A DNA stretch of 64,000 nucleotides from Paenibacillus sp. FSL H7-0331 (lineage in GTDB: Bacteria > Bacillota > Bacilli > Paenibacillales > NBRC-103111), in NCBI RefSeq assembly GCF_001956045.1, contig NZ_MRTH01000014.1:124001-188000 (forward strand), given 5' to 3'. Below the pieces are notes generated by a model that worked only from the letters and a program-made list of their open reading frames with translations, was not told the DNA's origin and searched no databases. Positions 55,523 through 64,000 of the stretch are shown here, piece after piece. The position numbers and the translations under genes were made by a program. Every line of letters begins with the position of its first letter. Position 1 is the first letter of the stretch.

Positions 55523-55577
55523 AAGGGCATTAGTTATTGAAGAGTGCAAGTCTCTTCTATAACTATGCCCTTTTTTA
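55523..55577 (+). terminator. Terminator after the TM2 gene
   Basis: Plus strand: AAGGGCATtAGTTAT...GAAGAG...CTCTTC...ATAACTATGCCCTT followed by TTTTATTTT; a long bulged stem of about 20 bp. Confidence 0.9.
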
Positions 55578-55686
55578 TTTTGTTTCGAGCATTCTGAAAA
55601 GGAGGGCGCCCGAACAATCACGGTAATCTAGAAGCTGCATGATCCAAACTAGTCCACCAAACCATAAAAAGAAGGAGAACGATCTC

Positions 55687-57030
55687 ATGAAATTACGTAA
55701 ACTTTCCTTGACGGTAATGACAGCAATGCTGGCAGTAATGGCTGCCGGCTGCGGCAGCTCTACAGAAGTCGCGAAACCGGCAACACCCACCACCCCCAAT
55801 GCAGGTTCAGACACAAAAAAAGCAGGTGCAACAAAACTGACAGGCGATTTCGAAATCCAATACTTCGTCGGCGGTTATGGCGATAAATGGTGGAAGAAAG
55901 TAATCGCAGACTTTCAAGCAGCTAACCCTGAATTGAAAATTAAAGAGAGCGCCGGGCCCAAAATCAACGAACAAAACAAACCACGTTGGATTGGTGGCAC
56001 TCCACCTGATTTTGTCTATATTGACGGACCGGAGCTGAACGACCGTCAAATGGTAACCGACGGACAGCTGGAGGATTTAACCGAATACCTGAAGGATGCC
56101 AAAAACATAAACGGCGACAAAATTCTGGATTTGCTTGCCCAAAAGCCGAATCAGTACGATGGCAAGCTTTACACGGTTCCGCTTGTACTGAACTCTTGGG
56201 GTATTTTCTGGGATAAAGCTTTATTCAAAGAGAAGGGCTGGGACGCTCCCAATGATTTCCCTTCTTTCTTGGAGGTTAGCGACAAAATTAAAGCAAGCGG
56301 TACTAACCCTTTCATTCATACTGGTAAGTACCCGTATTATATTAACCGTGCGTTCCTGTACCCGGCCATTGTATCTGCCAACAACAACGATTACAAGGTC
56401 CTTGAAAATATGAGCGAATCCAAAGCTGAAGCTTTCTCGACCCCTGCAGTTTTGGCAGGCTTGAACAAAATCGTGCAGCTGCGTGACAAAGGATTCATCG
56501 ACAAAGCATCGGTGCAAATTAACCACACGGATTCCCAATCGTTGTTCCTTCAGCACAAAGATGCTTTCATTCCGAACGGATTGTGGCTGCCTAATGAAAT
56601 GTCAAAAGACGTACCTAAAGGCTTCGATTTTGGATTCACCCCTTCCATTACACAAGAAAAAGGCGGAAAAGTGGTTGCATACACTTCAACCGCAACCGTA
56701 GCTATTGCGAAAAAAGCGAAAAACAAGGAAACGGCAAAAGCATTCCTGGCCTTCATTTTCTCTAAAGAGCAAGCCTCGCAGTGGGCAGAATTAAGCGGTG
56801 CTCCTTCCAACATTAAAGGAGATATCAGCAGCTCCAAAGCACCTAACTTTGTTAAAGATGCAGCGGCTGCCCTAACTTCCTCCAATACGGTTGTAGTTCC
56901 GGACTTCAAGTTTAACGCTGATGTAGACAAAGCGATGGAGGATGCAACAGTCGCATTAACGATCGGCACGATTACGCCTGATGAGTGGGTAAAACGCGTA
57001 AGCGAGGCTGCCAAAAAGGCGAAAAAGTAG
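55687..57030 (+). CDS. Extracellular solute-binding lipoprotein (sugar ABC importer)
   Basis: A 447-residue lipoprotein: signal peptide with lipobox MAAGC (Cys about 22), a Pro/Thr-rich linker, then a family-1 binding fold (VPLVLNSWGIFWDKALFKEKGWDAP and the C-lobe ALTSSNTVVVPDFKF). The ATG at 55687 follows AAGAAGGAG. First gene of an importer operon with two permeases; the ligand is unknown, but the PTS neighbour suggests amino sugars. Confidence 0.9.
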   Translation: MKLRKLSLTVMTAMLAVMAAGCGSSTEVAKPATPTTPNAGSDTKKAGATKLTGDFEIQYFVGGYGDKWWKKVIADFQAANPELKIKESAGPKINEQNKPRWIGGTPPDFVYIDGPELNDRQMVTDGQLEDLTEYLKDAKNINGDKILDLLAQKPNQYDGKLYTVPLVLNSWGIFWDKALFKEKGWDAPNDFPSFLEVSDKIKASGTNPFIHTGKYPYYINRAFLYPAIVSANNNDYKVLENMSESKAEAFSTPAVLAGLNKIVQLRDKGFIDKASVQINHTDSQSLFLQHKDAFIPNGLWLPNEMSKDVPKGFDFGFTPSITQEKGGKVVAYTSTATVAIAKKAKNKETAKAFLAFIFSKEQASQWAELSGAPSNIKGDISSSKAPNFVKDAAAALTSSNTVVVPDFKFNADVDKAMEDATVALTIGTITPDEWVKRVSEAAKKAKK

Positions 57031-57115
57031 GCTTTAACAAGTGAGATGGGATTGTGTGGAGGAATCTTCTTTCGATTCCTCCGCTATAGTTGCCAAGAGA
57101 GAAGGTGAATTACGA

Positions 57116-58021
57116 GTGAGAACAAGATCAGCACTGTGGAGACGGAAGCTATTTATCGCTGCATTCATTATTCCGACTTTTCTGTTCTTTTGCCTGTTCA
57201 TGGTATATCCGGTTGTGCAGGCGTTATATAACTCCTTTTTTGATTGGTCGGGAGGTTCGGAAACAAAGGAATTCGTAGGACTGGGTAACTTTAAGGAGCT
57301 TCTTTCGGACCCTATTATGCATATTGCTATCGGCAACGATTATTTCTTGGTCGTAGGTAAAGTAATTGGAATTATGATTATTGCCACATTTTTTGCCGTT
57401 GCGCTTACACGCTTCAACATCAGAGGCTCTGGCTTTTTCCGTGCTATCTTTTTTATTCCAAATGTTATTTCGGTCGTTGTCATAGGGGTTTTGTGGAATT
57501 TTATATACAATCCTCAAATTGGCTTTCTAAACGCTTTTCTATCTTTATTTACAGAAAATAAGGTGGATATCACTTGGCTCGGCTTTCCTCAACATACGAT
57601 CTGGATGCTGTTACCTCCGACCATTTGGGCTGGTATTGGCTTCTATATGATTCTCATGATTGCTGCAATAGTGAATATTCCCGCTTCGTATTATGAATCG
57701 GCCAATATAGACGGTGCCAATCAGTGGAGACAGTTTACAAACATCACCGTACCGCTTATTTGGGAGCAAATGAAGGTTTCCATTCTGAATATCGTGTTTA
57801 CGACGCTGAACGGCTCGTTCGTTATTGTATGGATTATGACAGTCGGAGGACCCGACAACACCACTCAGGTTATGGGATCTTATTTATATCAAATGGCCTT
57901 TAGGCAGTATCACTTTGGTTACGGAGCAGCCATCGGGGTCGTCATTCTGGTGATGTCGCTCATTACGACTCTAGTGCTGCAACGGTTGATGAAACGCGAT
58001 ACGATTGAGATGGGCCAATGA
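57116..58021 (+). CDS. ABC transporter permease (MalF-type)
   Basis: A 301-residue permease with six helices and the EAA loop (PASYYESANIDGANQWRQFTNITVPL). The start is GTG 57116 with GAAGGTG upstream; the longer frame from 57041 lacks a ribosome site. Confidence 0.9.
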   Translation: MRTRSALWRRKLFIAAFIIPTFLFFCLFMVYPVVQALYNSFFDWSGGSETKEFVGLGNFKELLSDPIMHIAIGNDYFLVVGKVIGIMIIATFFAVALTRFNIRGSGFFRAIFFIPNVISVVVIGVLWNFIYNPQIGFLNAFLSLFTENKVDITWLGFPQHTIWMLLPPTIWAGIGFYMILMIAAIVNIPASYYESANIDGANQWRQFTNITVPLIWEQMKVSILNIVFTTLNGSFVIVWIMTVGGPDNTTQVMGSYLYQMAFRQYHFGYGAAIGVVILVMSLITTLVLQRLMKRDTIEMGQ

Positions 58022-58048
58022 TAAGTACAGTTACGAAGGAGGGGGATC

Positions 58049-58894
58049 ATGAATCAGCAAATCAATAACCCGCTGCTTAAATTTATTTCCAGATCTGTTC
58101 TCCTTATTTGGAGTGTAAGTGTTCTTTATCCACTGTTATGGACGTTATTGGACGCATTGAAAAACAATGAGCAATTTTTTTTGAATAAGCCTTGGTCTTT
58201 GCCGGAAACGCCTTTATTATGGTTGAATTTCTCCTATGTGTGGAGCAAATATCATTTCGGTACTTACTTCATCAACTCGATTGTCGTTACTTTGGGCAGT
58301 ACATTGCTGTCGCTGCTTTTAGCGGCTACTACAGCTTATATATTAGCAAGATATGTGTTTAAGGGCAGCAACGTCTTATACGTACTTTACATCGCATCCA
58401 TGATGGTACCGTTTAACCTGGCGCTTATTCCTTTATTTTTCTTAATTAATGACCTCCATTTGATCAATACGTGGACCGGACTTATACTGGTATATGCGGC
58501 GAGTGCGCTGCCTTTTGGGATTTTTGTCCTTGTAGGATTTTATAAATCGCTGCCCAAGGAGCTTGCAGAGGCCGCATCCATTGACGGATGCTCGGATTTT
58601 GGAACCTTCTTCAGAATCATGCTCCCGCTTTCGCAGCCAGGTCTCATTACGGTAGGAATCATGACCGTACTGACTACATGGAACGAGTATATTGTCGGAA
58701 CCATTCTGACGAATGATCCGGAGAAATACACATTGCCAATCGGAATTGCCGTCATGCAAGCCGAGATGCAATACCGCACAGAATGGGGACCGTTATTTGC
58801 AGCTTTGCTGATCACGATTGTCCCGGTTCTCATTATGTATATATTTTTCCAGAAACAGATCGCAAGTGGAATTACTGCTGGAGCCGTAAAATGA
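58049..58894 (+). CDS. ABC transporter permease (MalG-type)
   Basis: A 281-residue permease with six helices and the EAA loop (PKELAEAASIDGCSDFGTFFRIMLPL). The ATG at 58049 follows GAAGGAGGGGG. No ATPase gene is linked. The end overlaps a short palindrome, CGATT-GT-AATCG. Confidence 0.92.
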   Translation: MNQQINNPLLKFISRSVLLIWSVSVLYPLLWTLLDALKNNEQFFLNKPWSLPETPLLWLNFSYVWSKYHFGTYFINSIVVTLGSTLLSLLLAATTAYILARYVFKGSNVLYVLYIASMMVPFNLALIPLFFLINDLHLINTWTGLILVYAASALPFGIFVLVGFYKSLPKELAEAASIDGCSDFGTFFRIMLPLSQPGLITVGIMTVLTTWNEYIVGTILTNDPEKYTLPIGIAVMQAEMQYRTEWGPLFAALLITIVPVLIMYIFFQKQIASGITAGAVK

Positions 58895-58984
58895 AACGAT
58901 TGTAATCGCATGATTCCCCCCATAAGAAGCACCTACTCTACATCGAAAAAATTCGATTTAGGGAGGTGTAATTTCTTATTGTAT

Positions 58985-59017
58985 AGGTATTTATAAATCG
59001 TATAAGATTTTTTATAC
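58985..59017 (+). promoter_or_regulatory. Candidate promoter/operator of the PTS operon
   Basis: TTGTAT, a 16-base spacer, TATAAG (59001-59006), with the inverted repeat GTATAA-GATTTT-TTATAC (59000-59017) on the -10. No BglG-type antiterminator target (RAT) or terminator is seen, although an antiterminator gene follows. Confidence 0.4.
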
Positions 59018-59040
59018 TAAGAAAAAAGTGGGTGGCTGGA

Positions 59041-60516
59041 ATGAGGCTCATGTATATGCTGCAGCAAATAGGACGCTCGTTAATGATCCCCATTGCTGTC
59101 CTTCCTGTAGCGGCGATATTGCTGCGTATTGGATCGATTAAGTTCGATAATCCGATTCTTTTACACTTTGCACAAATATGCGGATCGGGCGGAAGCGCCA
59201 TATTCGATAATCTCTCGCTGCTATTTGCTATCGGCATTGCGATAGGCCTAACATCGGGTGAAGGCATCGCGGCTTTGGCGGCAACGGCAGGTTATCTGGT
59301 TTTCAATAATGTTCTGAAGCACTTCGAAACAGGCGCTCCAGGCGTTGTGGAGAAATTGGATATGGGCATTCTTGGAGGTATTTTCTGCGGCGTCATTTCA
59401 GCAACCTTTTTCGAGAAATTTCACAATATTAAGCTGCCGAAGGCGCTCGGTTTCTTTGGTGGAAGGCGGTTCATCCCTTTGATCACCTCTCTTGCCATGG
59501 TTGTTTTCGGTGTCATCATGGGGTTTATTTGGCCACCCGTGCAGATTGCTATTAATCAATTCGGCATGTGGATCGTAGATGCGGGAAGCCCGGGGGTATT
59601 CGTGTACGGGTTTCTGAATCGACTATTAATCCCAACAGGGCTGCATCATATCCTTAACAATATCGCCTGGTTTCAAATCGGGAATTACGTGACGCCCGCA
59701 GGGAGAGCGGTTACAGGGGATATGACGCGCTATTTTGCCGGTGATCCCACAGCCGGAATGTTTATGACAGGCTTCTATCCCGTTATGATGTTCGGCCTTC
59801 CGGCCGCAGTGCTTGCCATGATTAAAGGAGTGCACCCTTCCAATCGGTCTACAATCGTGCCGGTATTATACAGTGCAGGGCTAACAAGCATTCTTACCGG
59901 GGTAACGGAACCGATCGAGTTTGCCTTTATGTTCGTCGCTCCAGGTCTTTATGTGATTCACGCGCTGCTTACCGGATGCTCCATGATGATTATGAATATG
60001 CTGCAAGCGAAGCTCGGATTTGGCTTTTCGGCCGGATTTATTGATATGGCGATGAATTTGAATTTTTCTTCCAAGCTTTACTGGATCTTGATTGTCGGAT
60101 TGATCTATTTTGTGGTGTATTACTTTACCTTCCGTACTTTCATACGATTTTTCCATTTTGAAACACCTGGAAGTGAAGTGGCAAAAGAAGGAACACAAGA
60201 AGAAATCGCAGAAATGGCTATTCCCGGGGTCAAAAGAGACCGAACGGCAAGCATCCTGCTTAACATCGGAGGCGCTTCCAATATCGTTTCCGTGGATGCA
60301 TGCATAACCAGGCTAAGGCTCTTGGTTAAGGACGAGGGCTTGATCAAAGAACCCGAGCTCAAAGAGCTGGGGGCCATTGGAGTGATTCGACTCGGGAAAG
60401 GGAATGTACATCTTGTATTTGGGACAGAATCGGAGCAGATCAGAGAGTCCATGATGAAACTATTGCCGTTCCTAGCAACGCGGAATCCCAATAGTGCGGA
60501 GGTAACCTATGATTGA
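59041..60516 (+). CDS. nagP: PTS EIICB transporter, N-acetylglucosamine type
   Basis: A 491-residue phosphotransferase permease. The EIIC domain (about 1-375) has GLHHILNNIAWFQIG, MTRYFAGDPTAGMFMTGFYPVMMFGLP and GVTEPIEFAFMFVAP, closest to NagE/NagP. The EIIB domain (about 400-480) carries the phospho-Cys421 in VDACITRLRL. There is no EIIA domain, so an EIIA is borrowed. I use the ATG at 59041; GTG 59032 is possible. It overlaps the antiterminator gene by 8 bases. Confidence 0.82.
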   Translation: MRLMYMLQQIGRSLMIPIAVLPVAAILLRIGSIKFDNPILLHFAQICGSGGSAIFDNLSLLFAIGIAIGLTSGEGIAALAATAGYLVFNNVLKHFETGAPGVVEKLDMGILGGIFCGVISATFFEKFHNIKLPKALGFFGGRRFIPLITSLAMVVFGVIMGFIWPPVQIAINQFGMWIVDAGSPGVFVYGFLNRLLIPTGLHHILNNIAWFQIGNYVTPAGRAVTGDMTRYFAGDPTAGMFMTGFYPVMMFGLPAAVLAMIKGVHPSNRSTIVPVLYSAGLTSILTGVTEPIEFAFMFVAPGLYVIHALLTGCSMMIMNMLQAKLGFGFSAGFIDMAMNLNFSSKLYWILIVGLIYFVVYYFTFRTFIRFFHFETPGSEVAKEGTQEEIAEMAIPGVKRDRTASILLNIGGASNIVSVDACITRLRLLVKDEGLIKEPELKELGAIGVIRLGKGNVHLVFGTESEQIRESMMKLLPFLATRNPNSAEVTYD

Positions 60517-61336
60517 GCGCACGATTATTCATGTACTTTCTCATAATGTAGTCATGGCGCACCTTTCCACCGGTAAAAACTCGATTGCTTTCGGCAAAGG
60601 GATCGGGTTTAAGAAGGAGCCGGGAATGATTATTGACGATGTTTCTATTACCCAGGAGTTCCTGCTCCACACTTCGGAAGTTATGAAAAGCTACGAGCAA
60701 ATTCTAAACGCCGTTGATGTAAAAATTATCGGAATTACCGAAGAGGTCATTGCTTATGCGCAGGGAATGCTCGAAGGCGAATTCTCCGAAACGATCCACG
60801 CCTCGCTTGTCGATCATATCAACTTTGCCGTAGAACGGCAAAAGCGCGGGATTTATATTACGAATCCGTTTGCCTATGAGATCCAATATATGTACCCTGA
60901 GGAGTATCGGGTAGCCAAACGTTCTGTTGATTTTTTGAACGATCATTTGGATGTTACACTTCCGGAGGATGAGGTGGCTTTCCTTGCGATGCATTTTAAC
61001 GGAGCACGCAATAAAGAGAAAGGTTCGGAATCGTTGACGGTGGTCAAGCTGGTGTCCAAGATCATTGAAGAAGCGAGGGAGCTTGGTTACAGCTTTGACG
61101 ACTCATTCTCTACGGTCCGTTTCATCAGCCATTTGAAGAGTTTAATTGAACGGGTCAAACAAGGGAAAACCATTCAAAATCCCCTGCTCGATAAAATCAA
61201 AGTGGAATACGGGGACACGTACCTGAAAGCAGTTGTTTTGTCTATGTACTTGAATGATTCGCTGGGCAAGGCTGTACCTGAGGATGAAATAGGTTTTTTG
61301 GCGATGCATCTTGAACGTATGATTCAGCGAACCTAA
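60509..61336 (+). CDS. BglG/LicT/GlcT-family transcription antiterminator
   Basis: A 275-residue RNA-binding regulator: CAT domain (1-57, IERTIIHVLSHNVVMAHL...GKGIGFKKEPG) and two PRD domains (about 68-165 and 172-275) with the conserved His motifs (LVDHINFAVER, FLAMHFNGA, FLAMHLERM). It is phosphorylated by the PTS to control antitermination. The ATG at 60509 follows GGAGGTAACCT. It lies after its transporter gene rather than before. Confidence 0.9.
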   Translation: MIERTIIHVLSHNVVMAHLSTGKNSIAFGKGIGFKKEPGMIIDDVSITQEFLLHTSEVMKSYEQILNAVDVKIIGITEEVIAYAQGMLEGEFSETIHASLVDHINFAVERQKRGIYITNPFAYEIQYMYPEEYRVAKRSVDFLNDHLDVTLPEDEVAFLAMHFNGARNKEKGSESLTVVKLVSKIIEEARELGYSFDDSFSTVRFISHLKSLIERVKQGKTIQNPLLDKIKVEYGDTYLKAVVLSMYLNDSLGKAVPEDEIGFLAMHLERMIQRT

Positions 61337-61379
61337 TAAAGTAAACGAAACACGTCAATTACGAACGCAACAACCGCTT

Positions 61380-61637
61380 CTATTCAAACTCAACCTCAAC
61401 TACGTTCGCAAAGTCGATAAGATGCCAATCCCACTTTGTACCCGTTGTCTCGATTTTAATAAGTTGATGCCGCGGGTCTATTCCAGTTACGATGCCGGTT
61501 ATTCGTCGGTCCTCATACTCTCCAAATAATGTAATCTTCACGCTCAAATTGTTAAATTGCGAAACCGATAAACGTCCGAATAATTCCGATTGTTCATTTT
61601 CTGTTAATTCCGATCGGTAGTGCCTACTCAAATTCAT
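61380..61637 (-). CDS. YolD-like protein, SOS controlled
   Basis: An 85-residue protein matching the YolD-like family: a basic N-terminus then a beta-barrel part (VKITLFGEYEDRRITGIVTGIDPRHQLIKIE...WHLIDFANVVEVE). In B. subtilis YolD and YqzH/YqjX-type proteins sit next to Y-family polymerases under LexA. The ATG at 61637 follows GGAGG; the frame start at 61691 would cross the promoter. No polymerase gene is adjacent here. Confidence 0.8.
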   Translation of the reverse strand: MNLSRHYRSELTENEQSELFGRLSVSQFNNLSVKITLFGEYEDRRITGIVTGIDPRHQLIKIETTGTKWDWHLIDFANVVEVEFE

Positions 61638-61657
61638 ATGTACAACCTCCATAACGA

Positions 61658-61702
61658 GAACATTTGTTCTTATTATAACCGATCGATACACCGGTTAGTC
61701 AA
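61658..61702 (-). promoter_or_regulatory. LexA (SOS) box over a sigma-A promoter of yolD
   Basis: GAAC-ATTT-GTTC (61658-61669), a perfect GAACN4GTTC LexA operator, immediately downstream of TATAAT (61677-61672); TTGACT (61702-61697) is the -35 with a 19-base spacer. LexA binding would block transcription start. Confidence 0.82.
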
Positions 61703-61961
61703 GTGGAAAATAGCGATCTTCCGTCAGAACGTAAAGAGGACGCTCTCATACAGTTACCCGCAAGAGAACGCCCTTCAGTTACTGTTTAATCTTCCGAACT
61801 TGATTTAAATGGCGTACCCAAAAACAGATGCATCTATTTGATTATGTCATTATTCTTTAAACTGTCTATACTCACATAAAGACATCACAATGGTGTGCTT
61901 CATAAGCGTTGTGGTCGTTTTTAATTTTATAAAAAAAAATACCAACTCAAGTTAAATATAT

Positions 61962-63992
61962 CTATTTGATAAAGCCCGCTTTCTTTAAATCTTCTATTCT
62001 GATGTAAGGACCGTCACTTAGTTGTAAGAATTCGAAACCTTCAGCTCCTATCTTCGTTCCGATTTCCACATCGTTGAATTTGATGACACTCAGTACTTTT
62101 TGGCTCTTTAGGTCATAGAAAGCCATCTCATAAACCCCATACTTATCTTTCGCAGCATTATGAACGATGAAGTCAATATTATAAATCCTCTTTAATTCCT
62201 TCGGTGATATAAACAGCAAGTCAATAGTATCAGTGAGATGCCAGCCTTTTATAGCTGCTTCATCCTCAGCATTAACGTGCTTCACCAGCTGCTGCGGCTG
62301 CGGCTCCGGCTCCGGCTTCGTCGGCTGCTGCGTATCTGGTTGTGGCTTCGCTGGCTGCTGTGGCTCTAGTTGCGGCATCGCTGGCTGCTGTGGCTCTGGT
62401 TGCGGCTTCGCTGGCTGTAGTCCTTCAGGAGCCCTCTCTTTGACTATATCTCCAACGATTGATGTAGATTCTGTTGTATTCATATCGATGTGCACTTGCC
62501 AATTCACATCTTTATTTTGCTTTTCCGCAATATGGTAGGATAGGGTCAGCTCCTTTGGCTGCTGAAGCAGTTGATCGATGACCAGTACACCTTGAAAGCT
62601 GACAGTACCATCTTCATTTAAGGTCGATTTTTTCTCCAATCTTGCATTGTACTCTTTACCATTCTCGTCCCTAGCCTTCCATACACTCAGTCCGACTATA
62701 TCTTTGGCAAGCTCTGCCTGAATGTTAATTATTCCACCTTTACCCACGACAGGCTGCCCGCCAAAGTCTGTTTCTTTCTCATCCTCTTTGACAGAAAAGC
62801 TGCTAAAAGTGAGCTTACTTTCGTTATTTACTGTCTCAACCTGTTTTTTATTTAAATCATCAAGGTTCAGTTTAATGCTGAAATCGGCAAGCTCTTTCGT
62901 ATAGATGGCATAAAGCTTGAACGTAAGCTGCTCTGGTTTGTTGATCAACGGCGCAAACGCGTGCCACCATTTCATACCCGATGCGTCTCCCAAACCACCC
63001 ATACCATTATTGATGTTATTTTTTCGAATACTCAGGTTTTTATCGCTTATCTCATCCCATGCTGCTACCACCTTGCCTTCTTGGTCAAGAAGCTCGTAAA
63101 CGACCTTATATTCCTGGATTTCGTGAGCTAGCATGAAAGGCAAGAGTGGCTCACCTCTCTTAAACTCCTCCGTCAATCCGTTGGCGATGATGATTTCTTT
63201 CTTTTGCTGAGCTATCTCCGGAGTCAATTTGGTTGCCAGTGAGAGCAGCGTTAAGCTGGGAGCCAGATCTATTCTTTTCAAATCGATTATTAACCCTTGT
63301 GGGGTTGTATATTGCTTATTGATCTCTATCGTTTTCGTAACAGCCTTGGCTTTCACCATATCAATCGGGACATTCAATACCCAGTTTCCGATAATTTCAC
63401 CAATATTGTTCCAGCTAAGCTCTACGGTCACTTCATCAGGCAGCTTCTTCTCTCCGGTGATCGCCTCTGTCAACGCCCGCTCTATCATCAACCGTTCGCC
63501 TTTCTTGCTCGTAGTCCATCCTCCCATGTTAGGGTCAATCAATGGATTCCCCATAGCGTCCTTGATAATAAACTGTAGGTCCCTCAATTTGTCCAAATCA
63601 ATAGGATTTCCAGTTTGATCCTTGGCTTCACAGATGATGGCAATCCGCAGTGTATCGGCCAAAATTTCCTTTACCTCCAAGGTGATTCCTTGATCTGTCA
63701 CTTTCAGATCCGACGGCTTTACAAAACCTTCGTTATAAGCATTTTTCATCCCTGGATCGACTTGCTCCGTGCTATTAAAAAAGCTCTTTACGTAGTCCGC
63801 AAAGGTAGGCGATACATAGGTACCGAGGGATATGACTACGGCCAATCCGACGACGGCTATCGTGATTTTTTTCATAATATCAAGGCTCCTTCTTTTCCAA
63901 TTGATTAGTTTAGATGCATTTTTCACAACTTCAGCGAGATTCGTTTCTTCCGAAGGCGTGTATGGTGTGAGCTGATCCATAATATTTTGCAT
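61962..63992 (-). CDS. DUF4179-like membrane protein with Pro/Gln repeats (5' end may lie outside)
   Basis: At least 676 residues. One membrane helix (about 41-63, ITIAVVGLAVVISLGTYVSPTFADYV) divides a short cytoplasmic N-terminus from a large outside part, an architecture of DUF4179/anti-sigma-like proteins. Residues about 545-600 are a repeat of the type KPQPEPQQPAMPQLEPQQPA; the C-terminal 80 residues form a separate small domain. The ATG at 63992 is 8 bases from the window edge and its frame is open, so the true start may be beyond. Probably an envelope stress sensor; this is an inference. Confidence 0.6.
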   Translation of the reverse strand: MQNIMDQLTPYTPSEETNLAEVVKNASKLINWKRRSLDIMKKITIAVVGLAVVISLGTYVSPTFADYVKSFFNSTEQVDPGMKNAYNEGFVKPSDLKVTDQGITLEVKEILADTLRIAIICEAKDQTGNPIDLDKLRDLQFIIKDAMGNPLIDPNMGGWTTSKKGERLMIERALTEAITGEKKLPDEVTVELSWNNIGEIIGNWVLNVPIDMVKAKAVTKTIEINKQYTTPQGLIIDLKRIDLAPSLTLLSLATKLTPEIAQQKKEIIIANGLTEEFKRGEPLLPFMLAHEIQEYKVVYELLDQEGKVVAAWDEISDKNLSIRKNNINNGMGGLGDASGMKWWHAFAPLINKPEQLTFKLYAIYTKELADFSIKLNLDDLNKKQVETVNNESKLTFSSFSVKEDEKETDFGGQPVVGKGGIINIQAELAKDIVGLSVWKARDENGKEYNARLEKKSTLNEDGTVSFQGVLVIDQLLQQPKELTLSYHIAEKQNKDVNWQVHIDMNTTESTSIVGDIVKERAPEGLQPAKPQPEPQQPAMPQLEPQQPAKPQPDTQQPTKPEPEPQPQQLVKHVNAEDEAAIKGWHLTDTIDLLFISPKELKRIYNIDFIVHNAAKDKYGVYEMAFYDLKSQKVLSVIKFNDVEIGTKIGAEGFEFLQLSDGPYIRIEDLKKAGFIK

Positions 63993-64000
63993 GAACGCTT

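Noticed and set aside
58884..58910. CcpA cre site at the end of the permease gene
   Set aside because: ATGAAACGATTGTAA lacks one base of the cre spacing and sits at a gene end, so the match is not convincing.
58895..59040. RAT antiterminator target upstream of the PTS gene
   Set aside because: The GATTGTAATCG word is only weakly similar to a BglG-type RAT, lies at the end of the permease gene and is not followed by a terminator.

Overview
The window looks like a chromosomal segment of an endospore-forming, Gram-positive bacterium of the Paenibacillus type. Evidence: spoIIR; the conserved Bacillales block prfA-prmC-spoIIR-tsaC-mntP-ywlE-rpiB-ywlG-glyA-upp-(wecB)-atp; a complex I operon without nuoEFG; YesMN-type two-component systems driving sugar ABC transporters; strong AGGAGG ribosome sites with many TTG/GTG starts. 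No tRNA, rRNA, CRISPR array or intact insertion sequence was seen.

Layout. 1-400 is the 5' end of a secreted subtilisin-like protease. 743-11238 (minus) is an 11-gene nuo operon, A-B-C-D-H-I-J-K-L-M-N. 11525-18889 (minus) is the atp operon, Z-I-B-E-F-H-A-G-D-C. 19064-30659 (minus) is housekeeping: wecB, upp, glyA, ywlG, rpiB, the arginine phosphatase ywlE, mntP, tsaC, spoIIR, prmC, prfA and ychF. A ZTP-type riboswitch with its own promoter and terminator precedes rpiB-ywlG-glyA. 30794-31513 is a PilZ c-di-GMP receptor behind a c-di-GMP-I (GEMM) riboswitch. Then come a DCC-family protein, a cluster of five DnaA-box-like sequences, tadA, an ECF sigma / anti-sigma / triplicated membrane protein operon, and a chemoreceptor.

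37398-40659 is the most striking accessory locus. A 70-residue peptide gene ending in Ala-Asp-Ile-Trp-Gln lies divergent to a 771-residue ComP-like kinase and a ComA-like regulator. This is a ComX-P-A type quorum-sensing layout, but no ComQ prenyltransferase is visible. The AT-rich composition of the peptide gene and of the sensor half of the kinase stops sharply at the kinase core, as in an exchangeable specificity cassette.

40675-64000 is metabolic and transport accessory DNA: a methyltransferase, a small secreted protein, a YesMN-controlled ABC importer ending in a glycerophosphodiester phosphodiesterase, a GapB-like dehydrogenase, a Gfo/Idh oxidoreductase remnant, an AraC regulator divergent to a phytanoyl-CoA-dioxygenase-like protein and an NHL propeller, MgtC-like and TM2 proteins, a second ABC importer, a GlcNAc-type PTS transporter with a LicT/GlcT-type antiterminator, an SOS-box-controlled YolD-like gene, and a DUF4179-like membrane protein.

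A theme across the minus-strand housekeeping operons is a recurring intergenic element. A near-constant linker (about GCTTACGAAGTA) is followed by a hairpin whose arms differ from copy to copy, placed directly before the Shine-Dalgarno sequence.
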